This document shows positions 9,880 to 19,408 of a DNA stretch of 64,000 nt, one piece after another. Location of the stretch: contig JAFKAC010000001.1 of assembly GCA_025766275.1 (NCBI GenBank), forward strand, positions 930,001 through 994,000. Direction: 5' to 3'. Origin of the DNA: Lactarius indigo. Taxonomy: Eukaryota; Basidiomycota; Agaricomycetes; Russulales; Russulaceae. Both the position numbers and the translations under genes were made by a program. The notes below the pieces were generated by a model. That model did no database searches. It worked only from the letters and a program-made list of their open reading frames with translations, and was not told the DNA's origin. Positions within the stretch are counted from its first letter, which is position 1. Each line of letters begins with the position of its first letter.

Positions 9880-11387
9880 AAGTCTTGTAGTATGAGGTCT
9901 TTAACCTCGTCCGTACTGTTGGCTACCTGCGTGAGCCATTCCTTTGCTTGTTCCCCCGCCGTCTTTACCGCTTTGATTTGTGGTGCGGGTGTCGCACTGG
10001 GCGCTGGTGTGGCGTATCCTGGTAGCGATGGTTCGTACTGGGAAACGGGTCCCGGGGATCCCGGCCATTGCGGTGGCCAGGCAGTCTCTGTCATCCTGCT
10101 GCTGGACGGAGGGTTCTGCCACTGTCTCTGCTGTCGAGGGTGTGGGCAGTTTCGTGAGAGGTGCCCTGGCGCGTGACAGTTATAACAAAGGACGTTCCTT
10201 AGGTCTCTCCTGGACCCGCCCCTTCCTCGCCCCCGAACCCCGGGGCTGCCCCTTGGAGGGAAGGGTGGCGCTGGCCAGTCATGATGGGGTAACTTGTTAA
10301 AATCGATGTCTTCTGATCCGGCTAGCCGTACTTTGGCACGGTCGGCGGAAGTGTCCATGGCCCATGGGTTAGTTTGAGGCAAGTTTTGCGGTAATGCCCA
10401 TCCCGCATTGCCGGTCTGCTTCTTCGGTTGCGTTGTTGTGCTCTTGTATTCATTGAGCCTTGCTTTGAGATGGATATAATTCTTCTGTCGTTTGAGGACA
10501 GCCCTTTTCCATTCGTCGAACGTCGTGGGTTCGTCAAACTGGAACGCGTTTTTGAACAGCTCCTTGGGCAAACCCGACGTAAATAAGTCAATGGTTTGCG
10601 GTTCGTTGAGGTGGTAATGAGCTTTCCGCGCTAGCTGCTCGAAGTCGTTGACGTACTTGTCAATATCCTCTCCCCCCATTTTGAAGCCCTTTCGTAGTAT
10701 GGCCTGTGCTTGCTCTCTTTCCAGCGTGTTTTCGAATCGCTGACTGAATCCGTCGGCTACGGCGTCCCACAAACCTCGAGTGTAGGGGCTAATTCCTCGT
10801 TGTATTTGTCGATTGAGCCAGTTCAGGAAGGATAGAACCCATTCGCTGACCGCTCCTCCTTTGATGTATGACAGAAACAGGAGACACCTCCGGTAGTCAT
10901 TTCGCATGATAGGGGCGTCTAGATTCATGCCCCAGTACACATGCCACTGTGTGAGAAATTGATCGACCTTAAGTCGGTCTCCGTCAAAGATAGAAGGTGG
11001 CTCGCCGGTTAGCTTTTCGCTGTGGTGCCCTCTGTCTCCTGCTCCTCCACCTCCTCCGTCGCCGCCGCCTCCTCCTCCGGGAGGGGCATGGGGCGGCCCT
11101 CTTGGTGGCTCGGTTCTTCGTAGGTCGAATGGAACACCTCCTCCAGGTGGTGGTGGCGGATCGTCTCCCGGTCCCCCTACTCCCGGGGGTAGCTCCATTG
11201 CCGGTCGTCTTTCGGACGGGGGGTCTCCCCTGTCGGAACCTATTGCTCTGAAAATTGCAGCATCGTCCGCCGTCATGCGTATCCCCGTTTCGGGATCGAT
11301 GGGCATAAGGGTAGCCCGTGCTTCTTCCTGCACTACTCGTGCTTCTTCTAACGCGACTTCTTCCATGGCTCGCGTTATTGTGGCCAT
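9849..11387 (-). CDS. gag: Element A Gag (capsid/nucleocapsid)
   Basis: 512 residues from the first ATG of the sense strand (11387) to TGA at 9849. The frame stays open upstream through 11586 and, across element B, into 21392-21583, but that extension has no ATG. Features: a Gly/Pro-rich segment in the first quarter, a Retrotrans_gag capsid region (FLSYIKGGAVSEWV to the Lys/Arg-rich RAVLKRQKNY), and a CX2CX4HX4C zinc knuckle (CYNCHAPGHLSRNC) near residues 401-414. The last codons contain the slippery heptamer G GGA AAG at 9876-9870, in the right register for a -1 shift into Pol. The protein packages element RNA in virus-like particles (family knowledge). Confidence 0.88.
   Translation of the reverse strand: MATITRAMEEVALEEARVVQEEARATLMPIDPETGIRMTADDAAIFRAIGSDRGDPPSERRPAMELPPGVGGPGDDPPPPPGGGVPFDLRRTEPPRGPPHAPPGGGGGGDGGGGGAGDRGHHSEKLTGEPPSIFDGDRLKVDQFLTQWHVYWGMNLDAPIMRNDYRRCLLFLSYIKGGAVSEWVLSFLNWLNRQIQRGISPYTRGLWDAVADGFSQRFENTLEREQAQAILRKGFKMGGEDIDKYVNDFEQLARKAHYHLNEPQTIDLFTSGLPKELFKNAFQFDEPTTFDEWKRAVLKRQKNYIHLKARLNEYKSTTTQPKKQTGNAGWALPQNLPQTNPWAMDTSADRAKVRLAGSEDIDFNKLPHHDWPAPPFPPRGSPGVRGRGRGGSRRDLRNVLCYNCHAPGHLSRNCPHPRQQRQWQNPPSSSRMTETAWPPQWPGSPGPVSQYEPSLPGYATPAPSATPAPQIKAVKTAGEQAKEWLTQVANSTDEVKDLILQDLWGKEGFQGA
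9870..9876 (-). promoter_or_regulatory. -1 frameshift site between Gag and Pol of element A
   Basis: The heptamer GGGAAAG is read G GGA AAG in the Gag frame and fits the X XXY YYZ rule. A -1 slip continues directly into the Pol frame (GGA GGG TTT), eight codons before the Gag stop. No downstream pseudoknot was assessed. Confidence 0.65.
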
Positions 11388-11586
11388 GATGGCTGGGGAT
11401 CGGATATGAATGGGTTCGGGTTCGGTAATGTGTGCGGACTCAGCTCGCTCTACTAGGAGATCTTGTATTGCTCCTCCGCTTGTTTCGGTTTGATTTGGTT
11501 CCCGTCCTTCGCTTTCTTCCTCCGATTCTTCCGATACTACTTCTCCTGTAGAGTGTTCTCGTATTTGTCCGTCAATGGGTCCCCAG
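11388..11586 (-). other. Element A 5' leader, part downstream of the element B insertion
   Basis: Minus-strand leader between element B and the Gag ATG. It continues the leader at 21392-21720. No ATG occurs on the sense strand, yet the Gag frame is open throughout and acidic (SEESEEESEG). Confidence 0.6.
11582..11586 (+). repeat. Left target-site duplication of element B (CCCAG)
   Basis: CCCAG directly precedes the left LTR of B and recurs at 21392-21396 after its right LTR, inside the leader of element A. Confidence 0.9.
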
Positions 11587-12266
11587 TGTGATGAACTCAC
11601 TGTCACTCGACAGCGAGGGGTACGGTTGAAGATGACGGCGGGCGAGGTGGAGACGGAGAGGGTGTCGACGGGGGTGAAGAAGAGGCGTTCTTGGCTCAGA
11701 GAGGATAGTGGCGCACACAAGGTGGGGCACTCGAAGGAGCTGAGAGGCAAGAGGGAAGATGTCACAAGTGGACAGTCTGAGGGACTGTCCGATAGATTGA
11801 GCTAGCTTATATACTACAGGGGGTGGTCTGTGCGTAACTTTAGGGCAGGCTTAGGGCCTGTCCACGGGTGCTGCGCAGTACTGCGCATTGGAACATTCTA
11901 GAGACATCTAACAATAGAGTCCAATCAGAAGGGGTTTAAACATAGAACGACTGCGCCGCAGTCAATGGCGCAATCTTGCGTCAAGATGGCGTGATTCCGC
12001 AGTCAATGCGGGAATCCCCGAGGGATGGTGACTTGGTTGATTATCTTCGTTGATTGATCAACAATCAACCGTTGATAAGAACGCGTGTACACAACACGTG
12101 GCTTGAGGGACGTGACTGATCACGTGACAGATCACGTGATCGTTTGAGAACAGAATTCAAACTCCGATTCGGAATTCCCCTTTAGGAAGGTGATTACATA
12201 AGACTGGGCCGACGCGGACCGGTCCTAAGCGCCCTTGAGTCACGACCGAGTTATAGGTTCGTGACA
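11587..12266 (-). repeat. 3' LTR of element B
   Basis: 680 bp, TGTGATGAAC...GTTCGTGACA on the plus strand, matching 20712-21391. It contains three CACGTG boxes (12095-12100, 12121-12126, 12133-12138). Confidence 0.93.
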
Positions 12267-12280
12267 GTATCCCCTTTTTA
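12267..12280 (-). other. Polypurine tract of element B
   Basis: On the minus strand TAAAAAGGGGATAC directly precedes the 3' LTR and overlaps the TAA stop codon of pol (12280-12278). Confidence 0.65.
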
Positions 12281-15200
12281 AGGCCGTGCTATTCCACGAG
12301 CACTAACGGTCTTTGGTCGAGGGGCGGAGGGGTTGTCCTTGTGGAAGCATTGGACAAGTTCTTGGGCGTGGGTCATTTGAGAGGCAGGGAGCCAGGAATT
12401 CTCGGAGTTGGGATACCCCTTCCATTTGATCAGGTAAAGTACGCCTTTCTTGTTAGGCGATACCTTTGACTGTAGGACCCTTTCGACTTCATAATGTTCA
12501 TCTTCCCCTTGGACAATTTCGGGGGGTGGTCGGGTGAAGTTAGGGCCATGTGTGGTGTTTTCTTTGTATGGAGAGATCAAGGAGTTGTGGAAGACTGGGT
12601 GGATGCGCCACGTCTTTGGAAGTTGGAGTTTGCAGTTAACTCCCCAGGAAGATAGGACTTTAAAGGGACCATGGTGTCGAGGGGCGAGTTTAGCTTTGGG
12701 GTGGGTAGTGTGGATGTTAGTTCCTTCCAGCCAGACTAAATCGCCTTCATTGAACTTGTGGGGGATCGTGATTGACTTGGAATTTCTCATTACTTCTGCA
12801 GCGACTTTGAGGGCTGCAGTGACTTCAGAGCGGATTCGGTTCAATGCGTCTAGTCTTTCTTCGGCTGCGGGTATCTTGCTATTGAAGTGGATGGGGGGAA
12901 TGAACTCCGGATTGTACCCATACCACACTTCAAAGGGTGACTTGTGAGTTGCACTATGCTGTCGTGCGTTGTGCGCAAATTCCATGAACGGAATTAGGTC
13001 TACCCAGTTGTCTTGTTGGAAGTTACAGAAGACACGGAGGTACTGTTCAAGTTCTTGATTTACGCGTTCGGTTTCTCCATCTGTTTGCGGATGGAAAGCC
13101 GTGGACAGGGTAGATTTGACTCCTAATTTTGTCCAGATTTCTTGCATTACTTTCGATGCAAATTGAGGGCCTCTGTCGGAAATAACCTGCCGAGGTAGGC
13201 CAGTACGTCTCCAGACGTTTTCAAGGTAAAGTTGAGCTGTTTCGTCTGCAGTGATGGTTTTGTTGCAAGGAGAAATGACTATTGCTTTGCTGAGTCGGTC
13301 GACTACTACGAATAGTGAATCGTGGTTGTGGGATAGGGGGAGGTCAGTGATGAAGTCCATTGTGATGGTTCCCCATATTTCTTCAGGTATTGCATTCGGT
13401 TGTAGGGGTACTTGGGTACGTGGTTTGATTTTAGTGGCTTGGCATGTGGCGCAACCATCAACATAGGTCTTGATGAATGTTGATATGCCTGGCCACCAGA
13501 AGTCTCGAGATATCAATTCGTAGGTTTTCCATCGCCCCGGATGTCCTGTGGCAATGTGGTCATGGTATGTTTTGACAATGTCTCTTCGTAGGTTGTCGTC
13601 TTTGGGAACGTAGACTTGTCCTTTGAACAAGATAATGCCGTCTTCTAGATTCCACTCTTCTAGACCCTTAGCTAGGGATCGAGGGCCGTTTTTTAGAAGA
13701 GATTCTAGGGCCATGCTGACCTCCTTGTCGTAAGTCTGGGTGTTTTTGATTCGTTGTCGGAGGGTGGTATCTCCTTGAATGGTTACTGCAGTTCTTTGTA
13801 CTGCGTTGATGGAAAAATACTTGGTGTCCAGGAGTACTCGCTTTTCATCTTCATCTGCTATCCCCTTTTTATGATCTGGACGCCGAGACAGTGCATCAGA
13901 TTTATTCTGTGTCCCAGGTTTGTGGATGATGATGAACTGGAAGCGAGAGAGGAAAAGGGCCCAACGGGCCTGTCGTCGGGAAAGCTTCTGCTTTGTGGTA
14001 AAATAGACAAGGTTGCCATGGTCAGACCAGATTTCAGTAATGTCATCGTGTCCTTCCAGGTAGTGGCGGAAAGCGTGTAGGGCATGGATGATGGCGAGGA
14101 GTTCCTTGTCGCAAATCTCATAGTGGCGTTCGGCAGGAAGGAGAGATTTGGAAAGGAAGGCGACGGGGTGCCATCGTTGCAAGGCATCAGGTTGTTCAAG
14201 AATGGCACCGGTAGCAAAGTCGCTAGCGTCGGTGATGAGGCGGAAAGGTTTGGAATGGTCAGGTAGGGCAAGGACAGGAGCTTCGGTGAAACACTTGATC
14301 AGGGTGCGGAATGCGCTTTCCGCCGCGGTACCCCAAGAAAAGGGAACATCTTTCTTGGTTAGGTCAAACAAGGGGCGGGCGATAGTGGAGTAGTCTTTAA
14401 TGAAGCGTCGATAGAAATTGCAAAAGCCTAGGAAGGCTTGGACTTGTTTGACAGTGCGTGGGGTGGGCCATTGAGTAATGCCCGCGACTTTTGCAGGGTC
14501 CATAGAAACTTGGCCATCGGAAATGACAATTCCGAGGTACTCAACAGAGGTTTGTGCGAAGGTACATTTTTCAGGTTTTAGGTAGAGGTCGTGGCGTTCC
14601 AGTCGTTGAAGCACATCGTGCGTCAATGCTGTGAGTGAGGAGATATCTTCTGTGAAGATCAAGATGTCATCGAGGTAGACCACTACATGTCCACCGTCGA
14701 TCAAGGACTCAAAGATTTGGTTCATGAATGTCTGGAAGGTGGCAGGGGCGTTGCAAAGGCCGAAGGTCATTACTGTGGGTTCAAAGAGTCCTAAGGATGT
14801 CTTGAAAGCTGCCTTGTACTCATCGCCTTCTCGGATGCGGATATTGTTGTAACCCCAACGAATATCTAGCTTGGTAAAGTAACGAGCACCATGAAGTTTG
14901 TCAATGAGTTCGGGGATAAGGGGGAGGGGTGCTGCGTTCTTAATGGTTATATCATTGAGGGCACGATAGTCTTGTACAGGTCGGAGTTTGCCATCCTTTT
15001 TGTCAACAAAGAAAAAGGGGGAGGCCATGGGTGACTTAGATGGTCGAATGTAACCTTTCTTTAGGTGCTCGGAAATGTACTCCTTGAGGGCATCGGATTC
15101 CTTGGGTGTAAGTCGATAAATGCCACAATTCTTCATAGTGGTTCCTGGTTTGAGATCAATTGCGTGATCCCAGGGCTGATGTTGGGGTAGTCGGTGGGAC

Positions 15201-16048
15201 GCGATTTCGCTGAATACCTTAGTATATCGTTGGAAGTGGCTCGGAATGTGGTCGGTGGAAGGCTTAGGTGCAGTGCGTGCTGCTATCTTGGTGCTTGTAG
15301 TTATCTTTGCTCGGATGGCAAGGTGGTCATACTTGCTAAAACTGTGGATCCACAGCCAGGGTTCGCAGGCATCTTGGATAAAGGCGGGCTCCAGGGTTTC
15401 AATTTCTTCCCCCACGGGGAGGCAGGTTTCTTGGTCAGGGTCAAGTTCCAGGATGTTAATAGTCGTGTGTCGTGTCTGTGGAATTTTTGAAGAGATGACA
15501 ACTGCTGAGGAGGACAGGGTACAGGTTCTTGGGCATCGTGTGAAGGCTATCTTTGGTTGATGCCAATCGATTTCAGGGTTATGTGCTTGGAGCCAATCTG
15601 TTCCTAAGATTATATCATGCTCCCCTAGAGTAGTTGCATAGAGTTCCACGGTTTCGTCGTGGTAGTCGTTATCAGAAGTTCTGATCCGTAGCTTCTGGAT
15701 CGTAGTATACCTAACAGATCCCGTTTTGTTGGGAGACCCATCCACGTTTCTAACTGGTAAGGGTTTAATTAGTGTCCTCATTGTTAGGTTGTTTGCACGC
15801 GCAAACCCATCATCCACGATGATGCCCTCCGCGCCGCTGTCCAACAGGGCACGGGCACTGATTTCTTTGCCAGACTTCTTTCCTACTAGTGTAACTCTGA
15901 GAACAATTGAAGGAGCTCTCCTATTCCGAATTGTTTCTGCAGGTACATGCTCGGCTCCGAGCGTCTCTAGTAGGGAAAGGCCGTGTACAACGCTACTGGC
16001 ACGAATACTTCCAATCGACAGTGCTACGATGGAAGAGCCTAAAAATCC
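12278..16048 (-). CDS. pol: Element B Pol: protease, reverse transcriptase, RNase H, integrase, chromodomain
   Basis: The frame is open from the gag end (about 16048) to TAA at 12278, in the -1 frame relative to gag; no ATG precedes the protease. The first ATG, at 15844, falls inside the protease motif, in LLDSGAEG, so Pol is evidently made as a Gag-Pol fusion. Counting from 15844: protease Asp2; reverse transcriptase YLDD 390-393; RNase H ITDASD near 537-542; zinc finger with Cys near 798-801; integrase Asp830, Asp890, Glu926 (D-x35-E); chromodomain about 1112-1170 (LIKWKGYPNSENSW). It ends shortly after the chromodomain, unlike element A. All catalytic residues checked are present and there are no internal stops. 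Confidence 0.93.
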   Translation of the reverse strand, partial: GFLGSSIVALSIGSIRASSVVHGLSLLETLGAEHVPAETIRNRRAPSIVLRVTLVGKKSGKEISARALLDSGAEGIIVDDGFARANNLTMRTLIKPLPVRNVDGSPNKTGSVRYTTIQKLRIRTSDNDYHDETVELYATTLGEHDIILGTDWLQAHNPEIDWHQPKIAFTRCPRTCTLSSSAVVISSKIPQTRHTTINILELDPDQETCLPVGEEIETLEPAFIQDACEPWLWIHSFSKYDHLAIRAKITTSTKIAARTAPKPSTDHIPSHFQRYTKVFSEIASHRLPQHQPWDHAIDLKPGTTMKNCGIYRLTPKESDALKEYISEHLKKGYIRPSKSPMASPFFFVDKKDGKLRPVQDYRALNDITIKNAAPLPLIPELIDKLHGARYFTKLDIRWGYNNIRIREGDEYKAAFKTSLGLFEPTVMTFGLCNAPATFQTFMNQIFESLIDGGHVVVYLDDILIFTEDISSLTALTHDVLQRLERHDLYLKPEKCTFAQTSVEYLGIVISDGQVSMDPAKVAGITQWPTPRTVKQVQAFLGFCNFYRRFIKDYSTIARPLFDLTKKDVPFSWGTAAESAFRTLIKCFTEAPVLALPDHSKPFRLITDASDFATGAILEQPDALQRWHPVAFLSKSLLPAERHYEICDKELLAIIHALHAFRHYLEGHDDITEIWSDHGNLVYFTTKQKLSRRQARWALFLSRFQFIIIHKPGTQNKSDALSRRPDHKKGIADEDEKRVLLDTKYFSINAVQRTAVTIQGDTTLRQRIKNTQTYDKEVSMALESLLKNGPRSLAKGLEEWNLEDGIILFKGQVYVPKDDNLRRDIVKTYHDHIATGHPGRWKTYELISRDFWWPGISTFIKTYVDGCATCQATKIKPRTQVPLQPNAIPEEIWGTITMDFITDLPLSHNHDSLFVVVDRLSKAIVISPCNKTITADETAQLYLENVWRRTGLPRQVISDRGPQFASKVMQEIWTKLGVKSTLSTAFHPQTDGETERVNQELEQYLRVFCNFQQDNWVDLIPFMEFAHNARQHSATHKSPFEVWYGYNPEFIPPIHFNSKIPAAEERLDALNRIRSEVTAALKVAAEVMRNSKSITIPHKFNEGDLVWLEGTNIHTTHPKAKLAPRHHGPFKVLSSWGVNCKLQLPKTWRIHPVFHNSLISPYKENTTHGPNFTRPPPEIVQGEDEHYEVERVLQSKVSPNKKGVLYLIKWKGYPNSENSWLPASQMTHAQELVQCFHKDNPSAPRPKTVSARGIARP
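16039..16046 (-). promoter_or_regulatory. Candidate -1 frameshift at the Gag stop of element B
   Basis: The end of gag reads GA TTT TTA G across both frames: Gag reads TTT TAG, and a one-base slip back reads TTT TTA into Pol, which is open on both sides. This is not a canonical X XXY YYZ heptamer; single-tRNA slippage next to a stop is the inferred mode. Confidence 0.5.
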
Positions 16049-17589
16049 TCATTAATAGGCACCGAACGCGGACGTGCGTCCGGGTCAAAAGGGAGTATCT
16101 CTCGATATATCGCTCCAATGTTTGCTGGGTGGTCAGCAGGTGCTTCCTCCTGACTTGGTTCATCAATAAAGGCGCCGCGCGCCCTAGCGTTGTTGTTGGA
16201 TTGGCCTCTTTTGGCCTTCATGGCTGCCGTCTTGGCGTGACATTCTTTAAGTACGTGGCCTGGTTTTCCACAGTACAGACAGAGTTTGTTCTTGAAGCGA
16301 TACTCTCGCTCTTCCTTGGTAAGTTTGGCTCTTGGGTTTGTAGTACGTGATGAGGAAGCGTTGACATTTACGCTATCGTCCTCTGCTAGGACGGCTCGTC
16401 CTGTGGTGGGCTTATGGGTCTTGTTAAACTGGTTAATGGCGTGACCAGCGTAGACTCGATAGACGCGGTCAAACTCCCTCGCTTTCTCTACGAGGTCATC
16501 GAAGGTCGTGGGTAAGGGGGATACGCCGAGCAACTTCATGTTCAAGGCGGTTGGAATAGCTTGTCGGAAAGCATACATCTTTGTTTGCTCATTTGCGCCA
16601 CTTCGTTGGGCATGGGTGGACCATTCTTGGAACCACTCGTTGAACGGACGAGTGCCCATTTTCATGGTATACATCTTGTTTGTGGCTTCCATAGCCGTAT
16701 GAGCGGGGACGAAGTGTTTGTTAAAGTCAGATTTGAACGTTGCCCACGTTCCAAAGGAAACGGCGGCTCCGCCGGTCGGGTTTAAGGCTTTCTTCTGCCT
16801 ATCCTGGGCCCACTCGCCCGCAGAGGTGCCCACCTTAAAGTAGGTAAGGGCCGTGGAAATCTTCTTATCATCGGTGTCGAAGATAGAACTGTTCAGGTGA
16901 AAATAATTTGCCAAATTATTCCAGAAAGCTTCTGCTTTATCAGACTTTCCGTCGAAGGGTTCGGGTGCTGCTCCTAGGATTTTTGCAGGTGCAGGGGCTG
17001 CCATTGCCGTGGGTACAGGGGGAACGGATAAAGGGGGTGCTGAGGAAGAGGCTTGAACGGTTAGGGGTGGCGATGGGAGTCGATGTGGGGGAACTGGGGC
17101 AGGGAGACGGCTAGGGCCGGAGGTACTAGGGGAAATCTGGGGTGTCGAGGGTCGGGAGGTTACTTGGGATAGTAGACCAGAGAGTTTTTTGGTAGTAGTG
17201 TCTAGGATTTGTGATACTTCTTCCGTATCACTTGTTGAATCGTCGGATTCGCTAGGTGTGTTGAAGTGGACTGGTTTGTTGTTTAGGTAGGCCCACTGTT
17301 CGTTTACAAAGTTCCAGCGGACGTTCTTTCCCTTGAAAGTGGCGTGGAGGGTGATGTAGTTTATGTTCTCAACTTTGTCGATACCCGGGAAGGCTTCTTT
17401 GAGGTCCTGAAAAACAATTTGGTGTTGGGTGGCGACAATCGTCCACGGGTGTTTCCCAGTAGGGCTGGAGATGTCTTCTTCTTTCCACTTGGCGTAATAA
17501 AGGTTGTCGGTGAGAGAAAAATAGGGGTCGAAGAAGTATACTGGGACGTTGGCTTTTTCTTCTGGTGTTAGAGGTCGCTGTGTATTCAT
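16039..17589 (-). CDS. gag: Element B Gag
   Basis: 516 residues from ATG 17589-17587 to TAG 16041-16039. The start overlaps the stop of the preceding frame as ATGA. An N-terminal region of about 190 residues ends in a Pro/Ser-rich linker. The capsid-type region follows (EPFDGKSDKAEAFWNNL to about 380), then a CX2CX4HX4C zinc knuckle at 437-450 (CLYCGKPGHVLKEC). This ATG is the first on the sense strand for some 3.3 kb. The final codons read GAT TTT TAG, a run of five T before the stop. A -1 slip of the Phe codon there would enter the Pol frame. Confidence 0.9.
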   Translation of the reverse strand: MNTQRPLTPEEKANVPVYFFDPYFSLTDNLYYAKWKEEDISSPTGKHPWTIVATQHQIVFQDLKEAFPGIDKVENINYITLHATFKGKNVRWNFVNEQWAYLNNKPVHFNTPSESDDSTSDTEEVSQILDTTTKKLSGLLSQVTSRPSTPQISPSTSGPSRLPAPVPPHRLPSPPLTVQASSSAPPLSVPPVPTAMAAPAPAKILGAAPEPFDGKSDKAEAFWNNLANYFHLNSSIFDTDDKKISTALTYFKVGTSAGEWAQDRQKKALNPTGGAAVSFGTWATFKSDFNKHFVPAHTAMEATNKMYTMKMGTRPFNEWFQEWSTHAQRSGANEQTKMYAFRQAIPTALNMKLLGVSPLPTTFDDLVEKAREFDRVYRVYAGHAINQFNKTHKPTTGRAVLAEDDSVNVNASSSRTTNPRAKLTKEEREYRFKNKLCLYCGKPGHVLKECHAKTAAMKAKRGQSNNNARARGAFIDEPSQEEAPADHPANIGAIYREILPFDPDARPRSVPINEDF

Positions 17590-18308
17590 TCACCTCTCCT
17601 GGTGAGACGGGTGACAGTCCAACTGTCCAGCTTCCAGGGGTAGTAGACCTTGTATGCAGGGAGGAGGATAGCTCTATCTGGACGATGGGGTCTTTGTGAA
17701 CGACGGATCCAATGGTATTCTTCCCAAATACCAAAGTGGGTCAGGGTTGTCTTACTTCTCCACAAGAAGTCTTGGAAATACAAGGGGCTTGTCGAAATCT
17801 CGCTTATGCGCGTAAGTGGTTGGGAAAAATACAGGGTTTCAAGATTGTGCCGGTTTTGGTACAACAGAGAACAGTGTCTTCTGAACACGTCGAGTTCTCG
17901 GGGGGTTCGGGTTGGTAAGCTCTTGGTTACTAAGATAGCCTCCGGGAGATGACAATGGATTTCCCGGGGTTGGGTCTCGAGATACTGAGCTTCGTCACTG
18001 CTTGTGGAATGCTGCCTCGCAGTCGGAGTTGCTTGGATACTGGGGTACACCGGTTCACTTGGACCGGCTTGGTTAATACTTGGAAGGGGAATTTGAGTGT
18101 TGGTAGCTCGACGAGCTCTGGGGGCCCTTCTTGGGGTAACAGGGGTACTAGGGGTAGAGGCTATGGGCCGATCGTCTACTTGGAAGCGACGATGAGTTCT
18201 TCTTTGGGCGGCGTGTGAGGATGCCAGGTTAATTGCCCAATGAATTGGATCCAGGATTTGACTTGGGAAATTGTTAAATTTTACACTCGTAAAATTTATC
18301 TCGACAAT
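17586..18308 (-). CDS. Element B pre-gag ORF3, no methionine codon, function unknown
   Basis: About 240 codons open from after TAG 18311-18309 to TGA 17588-17586. There is no ATG in it or in any other sense frame of the region. The protein would be rich in Arg, Pro, Ser and Thr, with an aromatic C-terminal part. Its stop overlaps the gag start (TGA and ATG share TG), a layout used for termination-reinitiation in other retroelements and viruses. It lies in the same frame as ORF2, separated from it by two TAG codons, so it could be reached by readthrough. No domain recognised. Confidence 0.5.
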   Translation of the reverse strand: MVEINFTSVKFNNFPSQILDPIHWAINLASSHAAQRRTHRRFQVDDRPIASTPSTPVTPRRAPRARRATNTQIPLPSINQAGPSEPVYPSIQATPTARQHSTSSDEAQYLETQPREIHCHLPEAILVTKSLPTRTPRELDVFRRHCSLLYQNRHNLETLYFSQPLTRISEISTSPLYFQDFLWRSKTTLTHFGIWEEYHWIRRSQRPHRPDRAILLPAYKVYYPWKLDSWTVTRLTRRGE

Positions 18309-18317
18309 CTATACTAT

Positions 18318-19301
18318 CTAGTCCCTTTTTCTATAAGGTAGATAGTTAACTCCAGGGGACCACAACACTACGTTGGGGGGTGTCGGAGGGGTGTCGGGGC
18401 GATAGCCGCAGGTGCAGACTTCTTGCGAGCACCAACAGGGGCCTGAGGTCAGAGTTGGTCCCCAACCGTCGTTAGGACTAGGCGGCTGGTTAGTATCACC
18501 GTTGTGCAGGGAGATGTCGGAGTCTGAAGACTCGTCTTCAGTTTCAGGGGAGCTAGGGGGAAGCCGATTTGTGATTCGGCGGAGTAGGGGCGGAGTTCGG
18601 AAAGTTTCTCTGGCGTTGAGAATTGACACTAGTTCGGGGTCGTCAGAGGTCGAAGGGGGGTAGTGCCAGATGCTAGGGTTGACAAGGTTCCGGTCAGGGT
18701 TTGATAAGGTAGTTTCCCACACAGAGGTGGCGAAGGAGTAGGTGAGTTCCGAACTATCGGAGATGACTAGACGGGGGGCGGAGTCGGGGTGAATGACCAC
18801 TCGAATTTCTTGGAAGGAAATCTGTATTTCCTGGTATGTGAGGTGGAGTCGGTCGACAAAGTGAAGAGAGAAGCCGTCTTCAAGTTGCCGGACGTAGTGG
18901 TCACGACGAGGGGGAACGTGGACAAACCAAAGATAGTCACTTTTGGTCCACACTAGGAGTTGGTCTGTTGGATGGTTGGTAGCAGAGACGGAGTTTGAGA
19001 GGTGCCAATAAAGGAGTTGCTCGTCGGCGGCCTTGACGACTTCAGAAAGATCGTCAATAAACTCGTGGTAAACCCTTTCAGGGATGACTTCTCCAAAGTC
19101 AAAGAGGTCGATAAGGGTACGTAGGGCGGTGGGGGGTTCTGTCCAACAGTCAAGACGGGGGTTATCGATGAGGTCGTAAGTGGAGGTAACGGGGTAATAG
19201 CGGTCAAGTTGCCGCTGCCTGTGGGACTCGAAGTTAACTTGGGCTCGTGCAAGCCTTTGTTCTTCAGATAAGTTGAAGGTAAATGGAGTAGAAGGAGGCA
19301 C
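18318..19301 (-). CDS. Element B pre-gag ORF2, no methionine codon, function unknown
   Basis: 327 codons beginning at GTG 19301 directly after an in-frame TAA and ending in TAG 18320-18318. No ATG is present. The sequence looks protein-like: a charged helical N-terminus (LSEEQRLARAQVNFESHRQR), aromatic-rich middle, acidic Ser/Asp segment, then a Cys-rich end (CWCSQEVCTCG) before the stop. A GTAAGT donor near 19351 and a TTTAAG acceptor just before the GTG would form a short intron, so the start may be an exon boundary. No family recognised. Confidence 0.5.
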   Translation of the reverse strand: MPPSTPFTFNLSEEQRLARAQVNFESHRQRQLDRYYPVTSTYDLIDNPRLDCWTEPPTALRTLIDLFDFGEVIPERVYHEFIDDLSEVVKAADEQLLYWHLSNSVSATNHPTDQLLVWTKSDYLWFVHVPPRRDHYVRQLEDGFSLHFVDRLHLTYQEIQISFQEIRVVIHPDSAPRLVISDSSELTYSFATSVWETTLSNPDRNLVNPSIWHYPPSTSDDPELVSILNARETFRTPPLLRRITNRLPPSSPETEDESSDSDISLHNGDTNQPPSPNDGWGPTLTSGPCWCSQEVCTCGYRPDTPPTPPNVVLWSPGVNYLPYRKRD

Positions 19302-19408
19302 TTAAATCACTCGATTTAAGTCCAAAACCCAAATAAGTAAATACTTACTTACTTGCGTTGCACTTAAAACACTCGTTTCAAGACAAGGCAATATATATAA
19401 CCACTTAT

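Noticed and set aside
11588..11765. N-terminal 60 codons apparently belonging to Gag of element A
   Set aside because: They lie in the 3' LTR of element B. The chimeric frame arises from the insertion; the real Gag start is the ATG at 11387.
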